Source of the DNA: Kineosporiaceae bacterium
GTDB lineage: Bacteria > Actinomycetota > Actinomycetes > Actinomycetales > Kineosporiaceae
Assembly: GCA_016794595.1 (NCBI GenBank)
Contig: JAEUJN010000008.1
Location: 1 to 64,000 of the forward strand
DNA: 64,000 nucleotides
Direction of reading: 5' to 3'
Both the position numbers and the translations under genes were made by a program. Positions 36,057-44,336 of the stretch are shown in pieces; position 1 is the stretch's first letter; each line of letters starts with the position of its first letter. The notes beneath the pieces are model-generated. The model searched no databases and was not told where the DNA came from. It worked only from the letters and a program-made list of their open reading frames with translations.

Positions 36057-36581
36057 GTGAGCACCGAGACGTCCGCCCCGATCATCCCGTCGTTCGACGA
36101 TGACGAGGAGGACCGCAAGCTCGCCATCATCTGTTCCAAGGGCAACCTGGACATGGCCTACCCGGGCCTGATCCTGGGCAATGCCGCCCTCGGTGAGGGA
36201 GTGGAGACCCACCTGTTCTTCACCTTCTGGGGCTTCGACATGATCATCAAGTCCCGGATGAACGACCTGCAGTTCTCACCCGCCGGCAACGCCGCCATGC
36301 ACCTGCCGCACAGCGATCGGCACATGCCTCAGGCGCTGGCCCCGGCGATGACCGGCATGGCGACCAAGATGCTGAAGAAGCAGATCGCCGACCTCGGCGT
36401 GCCCGAGGTGCCGGAGTTCCTCGACCTGATCACCGCGGCCGGCGGGCACCTGTGGGCCTGCAAGCTGTCCGCCGACATGTTCGATGTCGGCCTGCCCGAG
36501 CTGCGGGACGACGTCGAGGGCATCATCACCGCCGCCGACTTCATCGAGCTGACCAAGGGCGCGCAACTGCTGTTCATCTGA
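36057..36581 (+). CDS. DsrE/DsrF-like sulfur relay protein (DsrE2 type)
   Basis: A 174-residue protein of the DsrE/F-like fold. LAIICSKGNLDMAYPGLILGNAA is the first strand and helix, GVETHLFFTFWGFDMI the second, and LWACKLSADMFD carries the conserved Cys near residue 140. DsrE2-type proteins trade sulfane sulfur with TusA/DsrC-like carriers, matching the neighbour. A clear AAGGAG site precedes the GTG. A perfect 15-base direct repeat duplicates the end of the gene with its stop codon, and a strong terminator follows. Confidence 0.86.
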   Translation: MSTETSAPIIPSFDDDEEDRKLAIICSKGNLDMAYPGLILGNAALGEGVETHLFFTFWGFDMIIKSRMNDLQFSPAGNAAMHLPHSDRHMPQALAPAMTGMATKMLKKQIADLGVPEVPEFLDLITAAGGHLWACKLSADMFDVGLPELRDDVEGIITAADFIELTKGAQLLFI

Positions 36582-36602
36582 GCCCTGTGTTCATCTGAGC
36601 CC
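36571..36602 (+). repeat. Duplicated 15-base segment over the DsrE-like stop codon
   Basis: Bases 36571-36585 and 36588-36602 are identical and 17 bases apart. Each contains the last codons and TGA of the DsrE-like gene, so a second stop lies out of frame downstream. It looks like a recent slippage duplication. Confidence 0.7.
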
Positions 36603-36614
36603 GTGGCGCTCCAC

Positions 36615-36656
36615 CGCCTCGTGCCCGCGCGGGTCCCGCCCGCGCGGGCCGAGGCG
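36615..36656 (+). terminator. Strong terminator of the sulfur operon
   Basis: The arms 36615-36633 and 36639-36656 pair over 18 bases with only the T at 36622 bulged, around a 5-base loop. It stands 33 bases after the DsrE-like stop and just before the -10 of the next gene, so it separates two units. No U-tract is present, as is common at this G+C content. Confidence 0.75.
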
Positions 36657-36657
36657 T

Positions 36658-36663
36658 CACAAT
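36658..36663 (+). promoter_or_regulatory. -10 box of leaderless Gfo/Idh gene (CACAAT)
   Basis: CACAAT ends 7 bases before ATG 36671. This supports that ATG over the one at 36662, which would lie within the promoter. Confidence 0.5.
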
Positions 36664-36670
36664 GCCCGGC

Positions 36671-37666
36671 ATGAGTGATGTGCTGCGGATCGGTGTCCTG
36701 TCGACCGCGCGCATCGCGACGACGAAGGTGATCCCGGGGATCGCCCGCTCGGCGCGGTGCCGCGTGGAGGCGATCTCGTCCCGATCGCCCGAGGCGGCCG
36801 AGGCCGCCGCCGGCGCTCTCGGCATCCCGCGCGCCCATGGCTCCTATGAGGCGCTGCTGGCCGACGAGGGCATCGACGCCGTCTACAACCCGCTGCCCAA
36901 CCACCTGCACGCGACCTGGAATCTCGCCGCGATCCGGGCGGGCAAGCACGTGCTGGCCGAGAAGCCCTTCGCGCTGGACGCGGCCGAGGCCGAGCTGGTC
37001 TTCGCCGAGGCGCAGCGGCACGGCGTCCGGGTGGTCGAGGCCTTCATGTACCGCACCCACCCGACCTGGCTCGAGGCGAGACGCCTGGTGCAGGCGGGGG
37101 AGATCGGCCCGTTGCGCCACATCCAGACCTACTTCGGGTACAGCAACCTCGACCCGGCGAACATCCGCAACATCGCCGAGTTCGGTGGCGGGGCGCTCTA
37201 CGACGTCGGCTGCTACGCCATCAACTCGGCCCGCTGGCTGTTCGGGACCGAGCCCGAGGTGGTCGGCGCCACCCTCGAACGCACCTTCGCCGGGGGCAGC
37301 TTCGGCACCGACACCGTCACCGCGGCCCTGCTGCGCTTCCCGAACGGCAGCGCCACGTTCGCCTGCGCCACCACCCTCGAACCGGGCCAGTGGGTGCACA
37401 TCATGGGTGAGCAGGGCCGGATCGAGCTGTGGATCCCGTTCAACATCCCGCCCGACCTGCCGACGCACCTGACCGTCACCCACGGCGGCTCGCCGCCCGT
37501 CGCGCCCGACGTCCGGCGGATCGAGGTGCCGGCGACCGATCAGTACGCCACCCAGGCCGACGCGTTCGCCGCCCACGTGCTGGACGGCGCGCCGCCGGCG
37601 GTGAGCCCGGCCGACACGATCGCCAACCTCCGGGTGATCGAGGCGGTGTTCGCCGCCGCGCGCTGA
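36671..37666 (+). CDS. Gfo/Idh/MocA-family oxidoreductase
   Basis: A 331-residue NAD(P)-dependent dehydrogenase. The Rossmann start is RIGVLSTARIA, AVYNPLPNHLHA and GKHVLAEKPF give the conserved Lys-Pro motif, and GGALYDVGCYAIN holds the catalytic His/Tyr region in an altered form, with Tyr-Ala in place of the usual Gly-His-like residues. Members act on sugars, inositols or other polyols; the substrate is not predictable. ATG 36671 is chosen from the -10 distance. It is convergent with the MMPL gene. Confidence 0.88.
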   Translation: MSDVLRIGVLSTARIATTKVIPGIARSARCRVEAISSRSPEAAEAAAGALGIPRAHGSYEALLADEGIDAVYNPLPNHLHATWNLAAIRAGKHVLAEKPFALDAAEAELVFAEAQRHGVRVVEAFMYRTHPTWLEARRLVQAGEIGPLRHIQTYFGYSNLDPANIRNIAEFGGGALYDVGCYAINSARWLFGTEPEVVGATLERTFAGGSFGTDTVTAALLRFPNGSATFACATTLEPGQWVHIMGEQGRIELWIPFNIPPDLPTHLTVTHGGSPPVAPDVRRIEVPATDQYATQADAFAAHVLDGAPPAVSPADTIANLRVIEAVFAAAR

Positions 37667-37682
37667 CCGGCGCGCGGCGCGC
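37658..37682. terminator. Competing GCGCGC hairpins between convergent genes
   Basis: GCGCGC at 37658-37663 can pair with 37670-37675, or the latter with 37677-37682. The stretch lies between two convergent stops and may serve both strands. Short stems and no U-tract make this weak. Confidence 0.3.
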
Positions 37683-37686
37683 TGCC

Positions 37687-39930
37687 TCAGCCCTCGCGCA
37701 GCCCGAACCGTTCGTGCAGGCGGCGCAGGGGTGCCGGAGCCCACCAGTTCCACTCCCCGAGCAGGGTCATGGTCGCCGGCACCAGCAGCATCCGCACGAT
37801 GGTGGCGTCCACCGCGACCGCCACCGCCAGGGCGACCCCGATCTGCTTGATCAGCAGCAGCTTGCCGGCGACGAACCCGGCGAAGACGATCACCACGATC
37901 AGGGCGGCGGAGGTGATGATCCGCCCGGAGTGCTGCAGGCCCTGCCGAACCGCGTCGTCGTTGAGGTTCTCCGACCCTTTGGCCGCGAGGGCGTCGCGAG
38001 CCTCCTTGATCCGCGACAGCAGGAACACCTCGTAGTCCATGGACAGCCCGAAGGCGAAGGCCAGGGCGAGGGCCGGGACGGTCTGGTCGATCCCGCCGGT
38101 CGAGGTGAAGTCCAGCAGGCCCTCGAGATTGCCGCGCTGGAACACCCAGACCAGGACGCCGAAACTCGCGCCGAGGGAGACGGTGTTCATCAGCAGGGCC
38201 TTGACCGGGATCAGGATCGACCCGGTCATCAGGAACAGCAGCACGACCGTGGTCAACGCCACCACCCCGATCGCCCAGGGTGCCCGGCTGCGGATGTCGT
38301 TCATGAAGTCGCGCACGACCGCGCTCTCGCCGGTGACGTAGATGCCCGGGACGTCGCCGCGTACCTCGCGGATCCGGTCGACCACCTCGCGGGCCTCGCC
38401 CAGGCGGGGGTCGGACTCGGTGCGTACCCCGAACACGGAGACCGCCGTGTCGCCCTCACCGATCTGCTGGACCGGCTCGACCGAGGCCACGCCCTCGAGC
38501 GGCGCCACCCGGGCGGCCAGGGCGGTGAGCGCCTGGGCATCCTTGCCGACCACCCTGATGGGCGCCGGGTTGAGGGCCGGGAACGAGGTCTCCATGGTGT
38601 CGAACAGGTGCCGCTGATCCGAGCTGGTGGGCAGGATCGAGGTCCCGGTGGTCACCATCTCGATGCTCAGGACCGGCCAGGCCGCCCCGGCGAGGGCCAC
38701 CAGGCAGCCGGCGAAGACCGTGAGCGGCCGGCGTTGCACCCAGGTGGCCAACCGGGAGAAGGCGCCCTGCTCGGGGGCGACGTCGCCCAGCCGCCGGGCG
38801 AGGCGATTGAGTCCCGGGATCCAGTGGGTGATCCCCGGGCGGACGATCCGGGTGCCGGCCAGGGCGAGCAGCGCCGGCACCATGGTCAGGGCGACCACCA
38901 CCGCGAGCACCACCACGCTGACCCCCGCCGCACCCACCGCGCGCAGGATGGTCGAGTGGAAGAACAACAGCCCTGACAGGCTGATCGCCACGGTGACCCC
39001 GCTGTAGAGGACGGTCCGACCCGCCGTCCCCAGGGTGTGTTGCAGCGCGTCCCGCAGGACGGCCTGGTCGGGCCGGCGCCGCCGTTCCCCGGGGGCCTCC
39101 AGGTGCAGGCGGCGCACCTCCTCCCGGAACCGGCTGACCAGCAGCAGCCCGTAGTCGATGCACAGCCCGAGCCCGAGCACGCTGACCACGCTGGGCACGC
39201 TCGCCTCGAGCTCGATCACCAGGGAGAACAGCAGCAGGGTGGCCAGGGCCCCACCGATCGAGGCGATCGCGCCGATGATGGGCAGCCCGGCGGCGAGCAG
39301 CCCACCGAACACGATCACCATGACCAGCAGACTGATCGGCAGCGCGATCGCCTCGCCCACCCGCAGGTCCTCCTGCACCTGGGCATTGACCTCGTCGACC
39401 AGTTGGTCCACCCCGCCGACGGTGACCCGGTCGGCCCCCAGGCCGCTCAACTGCGTGCCGAGGGCGGTCAGCTGGGCGTGCACCGCATCGGTGGACGCCT
39501 CGCGTGCCGAGCCGTCGAGACCGGCCTCGAGCACGACACTGACGATGATCGCCGTCCGGTCGGTGGAGACGAAGGCAGACGGTGTGGTCGGCGGGAAGTA
39601 GGGGTCGGTGACCAGCCCGACGCCGGGCAGCGCGTCCAGCCGGGTCCGCGCCGGCTCGAGCGTGGTGGCGAGCCGCGGGTCGGCGAGGTCGAGTCCCTCG
39701 GCGAGCAGGAGCACCGAGGTCTGCGCCGGGTCGGCGCGGCCGAGGAGGTCACCGCCGTCCCGGCTCTCGCCGGGGACGGTCGGGGCGTCCCCGGCCTCCA
39801 GACGCTCGAACAGCCCGGTGAACCCCAGGGCCCCGCCGGCAGCCGCGAACGCGAGCACGATCACCAGGAACCACGTCGCGGCGACCCACTTCGCATACCG
39901 GTGGAGATGACCGCCCAGCCAGTGCAGCAC
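37687..39930 (-). CDS. MMPL/RND-family transporter
   Basis: A 747-residue membrane protein with 12 predicted helices in two matching halves, each with a large external domain after the first helix. The proton-relay blocks are [19 protein letters not shown] in the first half and [17 protein letters not shown] in the second, both keeping Asp-Tyr. Members export lipids, siderophores or drugs. With a PIM cluster nearby a lipid substrate is possible but unproven. It starts at a GTG divergent from rarA, with only 19 bases between. Confidence 0.9.
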   Translation of the reverse strand: MLHWLGGHLHRYAKWVAATWFLVIVLAFAAAGGALGFTGLFERLEAGDAPTVPGESRDGGDLLGRADPAQTSVLLLAEGLDLADPRLATTLEPARTRLDALPGVGLVTDPYFPPTTPSAFVSTDRTAIIVSVVLEAGLDGSAREASTDAVHAQLTALGTQLSGLGADRVTVGGVDQLVDEVNAQVQEDLRVGEAIALPISLLVMVIVFGGLLAAGLPIIGAIASIGGALATLLLFSLVIELEASVPSVVSVLGLGLCIDYGLLLVSRFREEVRRLHLEAPGERRRRPDQAVLRDALQHTLGTAGRTVLYSGVTVAISLSGLLFFHSTILRAVGAAGVSVVVLAVVVALTMVPALLALAGTRIVRPGITHWIPGLNRLARRLGDVAPEQGAFSRLATWVQRRPLTVFAGCLVALAGAAWPVLSIEMVTTGTSILPTSSDQRHLFDTMETSFPALNPAPIRVVGKDAQALTALAARVAPLEGVASVEPVQQIGEGDTAVSVFGVRTESDPRLGEAREVVDRIREVRGDVPGIYVTGESAVVRDFMNDIRSRAPWAIGVVALTTVVLLFLMTGSILIPVKALLMNTVSLGASFGVLVWVFQRGNLEGLLDFTSTGGIDQTVPALALAFAFGLSMDYEVFLLSRIKEARDALAAKGSENLNDDAVRQGLQHSGRIITSAALIVVIVFAGFVAGKLLLIKQIGVALAVAVAVDATIVRMLLVPATMTLLGEWNWWAPAPLRRLHERFGLREG

Positions 39931-39936
39931 GGCAGA

Positions 39937-39942
39937 TAGCGT
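39937..39942 (+). promoter_or_regulatory. -10 box of leaderless rarA (TAGCGT)
   Basis: TAGCGT ends 7 bases before GTG 39950. An in-frame GTG at 39941 lies inside this box and is therefore unlikely to be the start. Confidence 0.5.
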
Positions 39943-39949
39943 GGCAGGT

Positions 39950-41353
39950 GTGAACGACCTGTTCACCACCGACCCCTCCGGCGAGTCGGTGGGCGATCCG
40001 ACGAGCGGTAGGGCGCCGCTGGCCGTACGGATGCGCCCGCGGTCGTTGGGGGAGCTGATCGGCCAGGGACACCTGCTCGAGCCCGGGTCCCCGCTGCAGC
40101 GGCTCGCCCAGGGAACCGGCCAGGGCGGCGCCGGCGAGGAGCGTGCCGGGCGTGCGACGGTGGGCCGGGCCGGGCCGGCCTCGGTGATCCTCTGGGGGCC
40201 ACCGGGCACTGGCAAGACCACCCTGGCGCACGTGGTCTCCCGGGCCACGGGCCGGCGCTTCGTCGAGCTGTCAGCGGTCACCGCGGGGGTCAGGGACGTG
40301 CGGGCCGTGATGGACGCCGCGCGCGAGCAGTCCCAGCTGAACCGGCGCGAGACGGTGCTGTTCCTGGACGAGATCCACCGGTTCACCAAGGCCCAGCAGG
40401 ACGCACTGCTGCCGGGCGTGGAGAACCGGTGGGTGGTGCTGGTCGCGGCCACCACGGAGAACCCGTCGTTCAGTGTGGTCGCCCCGCTGCTGTCCCGCTC
40501 GCTGGTGCTCACCCTGCGCCCGCTGACCGACCAGGATGTCCGGCTGGTGATCGAGCGTGCCCTGGACGACGAGCGCGGCCTGGGCGGGGTGCTGGGCCTC
40601 GAGGCGGAGGCCGCCGATCACCTGGTCAGGGTGGCCGGAGGCGACGCCCGCCGGGCTCTGACCGCCCTCGAGGCCGCCGCGGGGGCAGCCCTGGCCGCCG
40701 GCCAGGACCGGATCACCCTGGCCTCGGCCGAGCAGGCGATCGACCGGGCCGCCGTGCGCTACGACCGCACCGGGGATCAGCACTACGACGTGGCCAGCGC
40801 CTTCATCAAGTCCTTGCGCGGCAGCGACGTCGACGCCGCCCTGCACTATCTGGGGCGGATGCTCGAGGCCGGCGAGGATCCACGGTTCATCGCCCGCCGG
40901 GTGATGATCGCCGCCAGCGAGGAGGTCGGCATGGCCGATCCCGGCGCGCTGCACACTGCGGTGGCCGCGGCCCAGGCGGTGGCCCTGATCGGGATGCCCG
41001 AGGCCCGGATCATCCTGGCCCAGGCCGTTGTGCACGTGGCCACCGCGCCCAAGTCCAACGCCGCCTACCTGGCGATCGACGCTGCGATTGCGGACGTGCG
41101 CGCCGGACTGGCCGGACCGGTGCCGACGCACCTGCGCGACAGCTCCTACCGCGGGGCCCAGGCTCACGGTCACGGGGTTGGGTACCGCTACGCGCACGAC
41201 GACCCGCGGGGCGTCGTCCGGCAGCAGTACGCCCCGGACGCCGTGGCCGACCGCACGTACTACCACCCCACCGAGCGGGGCGCCGAGCGGGAGATCGCGA
41301 CGCGGCTGGCCCGGCTGCGTGCGCTCCTGCGGGGGACCTCGCCGGAGCGCTGA
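39950..41353 (+). CDS. rarA: Replication-associated recombination protein A (MgsA/RarA)
   Basis: A 467-residue AAA+ ATPase of the clamp-loader clade. Walker A is [10 protein letters not shown], Walker B is LFLDEIHRF, sensor 1 is AATTENPSF, and SRSLVLTL follows. The C-terminal half has the tetramerisation block [25 protein letters not shown]. It acts at stalled forks with single-strand-binding protein. A Gly/Ala/Arg-rich insertion (about residues 50-72) precedes Walker A. GTG 39950 gives MNDLFTTD after a TAGCGT box. A 12-base direct repeat duplicates its stop region. Confidence 0.93.
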   Translation: MNDLFTTDPSGESVGDPTSGRAPLAVRMRPRSLGELIGQGHLLEPGSPLQRLAQGTGQGGAGEERAGRATVGRAGPASVILWGPPGTGKTTLAHVVSRATGRRFVELSAVTAGVRDVRAVMDAAREQSQLNRRETVLFLDEIHRFTKAQQDALLPGVENRWVVLVAATTENPSFSVVAPLLSRSLVLTLRPLTDQDVRLVIERALDDERGLGGVLGLEAEAADHLVRVAGGDARRALTALEAAAGAALAAGQDRITLASAEQAIDRAAVRYDRTGDQHYDVASAFIKSLRGSDVDAALHYLGRMLEAGEDPRFIARRVMIAASEEVGMADPGALHTAVAAAQAVALIGMPEARIILAQAVVHVATAPKSNAAYLAIDAAIADVRAGLAGPVPTHLRDSSYRGAQAHGHGVGYRYAHDDPRGVVRQQYAPDAVADRTYYHPTERGAEREIATRLARLRALLRGTSPER

Positions 41354-41381
41354 GGTCGGGCGGGGCCACCGCTGAGGTCGG
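41348..41381 (+). repeat. 12-base direct repeat over the rarA stop codon
   Basis: CGCTGAGGTCGG occurs at 41348-41359 and 41370-41381, 22 bases apart. The first copy contains the stop. It resembles the duplicated stop region of the DsrE-like gene. Confidence 0.55.
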
Positions 41382-41386
41382 TGCGA

Positions 41387-41998
41387 CTACACGGTGCGCC
41401 AGGGGTCGATCGAGACGTCGTCGAGCTGCCAGGTGGCAGTGCTGCTGTTCCTGGGCTGGAAGGTGATCGTGATGGTCTGCATTCCGGAGGCGTCCCGGAT
41501 GTCCGGCAGCATGATGCGCTGGGAGACCGCCCAGCCCGCCACCGTGCCGTCCACGTCGTAGTCGTTGGTCGCCACGTTCACCCCGCTGGTGACGTGGATG
41601 TGGACGTGCAACTTCGCGCCCGCGACCCCGGGGGAGCGGTAGAAGAACCGCATCGAGTCCTCGGCGGTGGCGATGCACATGCTCGGCGTGGTCGCCGTCC
41701 CGGAGGCGTTCAGCTTCAGCGACTTCGCGTGCGTGCTGCCGAACACCTTCCAGGGCTCGTTGCCGGAGACCACGCTCGCCGAGGAGAGCGCCCAGCTGCC
41801 CGTGCCCGACTCGAAGGTCGCGTCGGGCGCCAGGAAGTAGTCGTTGGTGTCGCCGAAGGAACTGAACGGCTTGCTCAGGGTGCGGGCGGGGCAGGTCGCG
41901 GCGGCGGCGGGCGAGGCCTGGGAGGCGACCGTCCCCGCGGCCAGCACAACCGCCAGCCCTGTCACGCGAGCGATCCAGCGGGTGAGTCGACGGGTCAT
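41387..41998 (-). CDS. Secreted protein of unknown function
   Basis: A 203-residue exported protein. The signal peptide is plain: RRLTRWIAR, then a hydrophobic run and cleavage near ASPAAAA (about residue 34). The mature part is rich in Ser/Thr and beta-strand-like, with two cysteines. Blocks such as WQLDDVSIDP near the end, preceded by TITFQPRNSSTATW, resemble jelly-roll carbohydrate-binding modules in general outline, but I cannot name a family. An AGGAG site precedes the ATG. Confidence 0.75.
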   Translation of the reverse strand: MTRRLTRWIARVTGLAVVLAAGTVASQASPAAAATCPARTLSKPFSSFGDTNDYFLAPDATFESGTGSWALSSASVVSGNEPWKVFGSTHAKSLKLNASGTATTPSMCIATAEDSMRFFYRSPGVAGAKLHVHIHVTSGVNVATNDYDVDGTVAGWAVSQRIMLPDIRDASGMQTITITFQPRNSSTATWQLDDVSIDPWRTV

Positions 41999-42259
41999 GA
42001 GGGCTCCTGACGTCAGAGGTCTGCGACGGACCCAGTTGACTACTGGGCGTGATCAGTGACAAGCAGGTGGTGTTGACGTCACCCGACCGATCCACCCTTC
42101 ACCCGAACGGGGGATCATGCTGCCTGCGGACCCGGGGAGGAGCGCGTGCGCGGACCCACCGGGGAATGACCCGTGCGAGTGAGGCACGGCAATCGGGTGA
42201 TGGCAGTGGAGCCGGGTGGCCGTACGCGCCGATACCCCACTGTCGGAGGGAGGACGGCT
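41999..42259. other. 261-base intergenic region before the diguanylate cyclase
   Basis: The region lies between divergent genes. The first third is less GC-rich (GTGATCAGTGACAAGCAGG), a likely site for the promoter of the secreted protein. The last part holds GCCGATAC at 42228-42235. No convincing gene is seen; a plus-strand frame from 42173 runs into the cyclase but lacks a ribosome site. Confidence 0.4.
42207..42235 (+). promoter_or_regulatory. Weak sigma-28-like promoter before the diguanylate cyclase
   Basis: GCCGATAC at 42228-42235 is a good sigma-28 -10. Upstream, TGGAG at 42207-42211 only partly fits the TCAAG box and the gap is 16 rather than 15. The start site would fall at about 42243, next to the ribosome site for GTG 42260. 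Confidence 0.35.
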
Positions 42260-43543
42260 GTGACGGAGCCGGTGACGGTCGCCGTCGACGCACTCCGCGA
42301 GCGGCAGGCCATCGGGGAGCGAGCCCGGCGCCGAACCGAGCGAACCGCAGTGCTCACCGCCCTCACCCTGGCCGCGGTGGCGGTGATCGCCGCGGCCCTG
42401 TTCGCCGTCCTCGGTGGTGTGCACCCGACGGCTCCCGGGACGACGATCGCCCAGGTCACCCTGGTGGCGCTCTACGTGGTGGCCTACCGCATCGAGTTCC
42501 GGGCGACCGGTGGCAGCATGGTGCCCACCCAGCCCGTGCTGGTCGCGATGCTCGTCGTCGGCCCGGTGCACCAGGTGCCGCTGGCCGTGCTCGTCGGTGT
42601 GCTGCTGGGCAGCATCGGGGCGGGCGAGCACGAGCACGGGTGGTACGGCTGGGCGGTCCGGGCGTTGCCGGCCTGGCACAGCTTCGGCCCGGTCGTGGTG
42701 CTGCTGGTCGGGGGCGTCGGCCGGCCGACGCCGGCGGACTGGCCCGTTCTGCTCCTCGCTCTGATCGCCCAGTTCACCCTGGACGCCGGCACGGCCGTGA
42801 TCCGCCTGGTCAGCCTGGGCGTGAGCCCGAGAGCGTTGGTCCGTCCCCTGGGGTGGACCTTCGGAGTGGACACCCTGATGGCGGTGATCGGTGCCGGGCT
42901 CGCCTTCAGTGCCGAAGGGGGCCCCCCGGGCGTCGTGGTGGCCCTGGCCGTGACCCCCGTGCTGCTGGTCTTCGTGCTGGGCCGGGACCGGGAGCACCAG
43001 GTGCAACAGGCCGAGTCCCTGGGTGCGGCCTTCGAGCACGCCAACCAGGAGGCGACGACCGACTCCCTGACCGGCATCGGGAACCGGCGACGCTGGGACG
43101 ATGCGCTCGCCCGCGCCCAGTCCGAGCAGGAGGGCCAGGGCCACCGCGTGGTGGTGCTGGCCGCCGACCTCGACGGCCTCAAGGTGGCCAACGACCGGTT
43201 CGGGCACGACACCGGGGATGCCCTGATCCGTGCCTTTGCCGACGTGCTGCGGCGGGCGGCCTCGACCCTGGTCAGCGGTGAGGCCTCGTGGGTGGGTATC
43301 GCCCGGCTGGGCGGTGACGAGTTCGGGCTGGTGATCGCCGGGCCGCAGGTCCCCTCGCCCGAGCTCGTGATCGCCGGCGTGCGCGAGCTGATCGCCGTGC
43401 ATCCCCCGGTCAACGGCGTCGCGCTGTCGGCCTCGCTCGGGGTGGCATCCTGCCCGCCGTGCCCACGGGTGGTGGAGGCGACCCGGATCGCCGACGAGCG
43501 CGCTGCGGTCGACAAACAGGAGCGGGCGGTCGGCCGGCGCTGA
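42260..43543 (+). CDS. Membrane-bound diguanylate cyclase (GGDEF)
   Basis: A 427-residue protein with about seven hydrophobic segments (roughly residues 32-240) and a C-terminal GGDEF domain. The active site reads LGGDEFGL, and DLDGLKVANDRFGHDTGD is the conserved metal/substrate helix, so it should make c-di-GMP. The RxxD inhibitory site before GGDEF is absent. GTG 42260 follows GGAGGGAGGA by 5 bases. The 5TM-like membrane part may sense a signal. It lies about 6 kb before the pilus genes, which c-di-GMP often controls. Confidence 0.9.
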   Translation: MTEPVTVAVDALRERQAIGERARRRTERTAVLTALTLAAVAVIAAALFAVLGGVHPTAPGTTIAQVTLVALYVVAYRIEFRATGGSMVPTQPVLVAMLVVGPVHQVPLAVLVGVLLGSIGAGEHEHGWYGWAVRALPAWHSFGPVVVLLVGGVGRPTPADWPVLLLALIAQFTLDAGTAVIRLVSLGVSPRALVRPLGWTFGVDTLMAVIGAGLAFSAEGGPPGVVVALAVTPVLLVFVLGRDREHQVQQAESLGAAFEHANQEATTDSLTGIGNRRRWDDALARAQSEQEGQGHRVVVLAADLDGLKVANDRFGHDTGDALIRAFADVLRRAASTLVSGEASWVGIARLGGDEFGLVIAGPQVPSPELVIAGVRELIAVHPPVNGVALSASLGVASCPPCPRVVEATRIADERAAVDKQERAVGRR

Positions 43544-43599
43544 TCGGACTGTGCCTGTCGGACTGTGCTGGTCGGACTGTGCTGGTCTGACGGTGCCGA
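43544..43599 (+). repeat. Four 14-base tandem repeats after the diguanylate cyclase
   Basis: Units start at 43544, 43558, 43572 and 43586. Units 2 and 3 are identical (TCGGACTGTGCTGG); unit 1 differs at one base and unit 4 at several. The array starts just after the stop codon. It may be a slippage minisatellite or an operator array for the following gene. Confidence 0.65.
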
Positions 43600-43652
43600 T
43601 CGGTGGGTGATCGCGCCCGGACGGCCCCGCAAGCCGATCGTCCAGGGGGCGG

Positions 43653-43658
43653 TAGGGT
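43653..43658 (+). promoter_or_regulatory. -10 box before the DUF948 gene (TAGGGT)
   Basis: TAGGGT would start transcription near 43665, leaving a leader of about 29 bases that contains the GAAGGGGGA ribosome site. Confidence 0.4.
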
Positions 43659-43693
43659 CGATCCGCCACTGCGTCCGAAGGGGGACCACCAGC

Positions 43694-44068
43694 ATGTCCG
43701 TGGGAGACATTGCCGCGCTGTTGTTCGCGATCGGGTTCCTCGTCCTGGTCGGCTTCCTCGGCATCCCCCTGATCAAGCTCGGCCGGGTGTTGGACGAGGC
43801 CCGGCTCTCGGTGCGGGGCCTGTCGGACGGCACCACCCCGCTGCTGAGCGAGGTGACCACCACGGTGGCCACCACGAACCAGCAGCTGAGCAAGGTCGAC
43901 ACGATCACCACCAACGTCGCCCAGATGTCCACCAACGTCTCGGCGCTCACGTCGCTGTTCGCGGCCACGCTCGGCTCGCCGGTGGTCAAGGTCGCGGCGT
44001 TCAGCTACGGCGTCCGGCAGGCCGTGAACGGACGCAAGGCACGCGACGCCCGTCGCGCCGGCCGCTGA
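43694..44068 (+). CDS. DUF948-family membrane protein
   Basis: A 124-residue protein with one N-terminal helix (residues 5-27) and a coiled-coil body (TTVATTNQQLSKVDTITTNVAQM). This matches DUF948 proteins, which lie upstream of alaS in most actinobacteria. GAAGGGGGA precedes the ATG. The C-terminus is basic. Its function is unknown; the membrane anchor and coiled coil suggest a scaffold role. Confidence 0.82.
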   Translation: MSVGDIAALLFAIGFLVLVGFLGIPLIKLGRVLDEARLSVRGLSDGTTPLLSEVTTTVATTNQQLSKVDTITTNVAQMSTNVSALTSLFAATLGSPVVKVAAFSYGVRQAVNGRKARDARRAGR

Positions 44069-44080
44069 GGAGTGATGGGC

Positions 44081-44320
44081 ATGATCCGCCGCCTGTTCTG
44101 GATCCTGATCGGTGCCGCGCTCGGCGTGTACGTCGTGCGGCGACTGAGCGCCCTGGCCTCGGGAGGTTCGCTCGGGGAGCGAGCCCGCGACTTCGGGGCC
44201 GTCGTCCGTGCGGGCATGGCCGAACGCGAGGCGGAGCTGCGCCGGGCGCTGGACGGCGAGGGTGACCCCGCCGCGGCCCGAGACCTGCTGGAAAACCCGA
44301 TGACAGATCGCGACCGCTGA
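44081..44320 (+). CDS. Small membrane protein upstream of alaS (DUF6167-like)
   Basis: A 79-residue protein with one N-terminal helix ([22 protein letters not shown]) and a charged helical tail. Similar small proteins lie between the DUF948 gene and alaS in Streptomyces and relatives. I choose ATG 44081 because GAGGAG is 8 bases upstream; ATG 44075 and GTG 44072 are in frame. It probably shares the mRNA with DUF948 and alaS. No function is known. Confidence 0.75.
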   Translation: MIRRLFWILIGAALGVYVVRRLSALASGGSLGERARDFGAVVRAGMAEREAELRRALDGEGDPAAARDLLENPMTDRDR

Positions 44321-44336
44321 AGGGACCTTGGGATTC

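Noticed and set aside
36571-36602. Attachment site of a mobile element
   Set aside because: The 15-base direct repeats are only 17 bases apart, with no integrase or transposase gene and no tRNA. Local slippage is simpler.
42173-42259. Diguanylate cyclase starting at 42173
   Set aside because: The extra 29 residues lack a ribosome site and would span the GCCGATAC promoter element. GTG 42260 follows a strong GGAGGGAGGA site.
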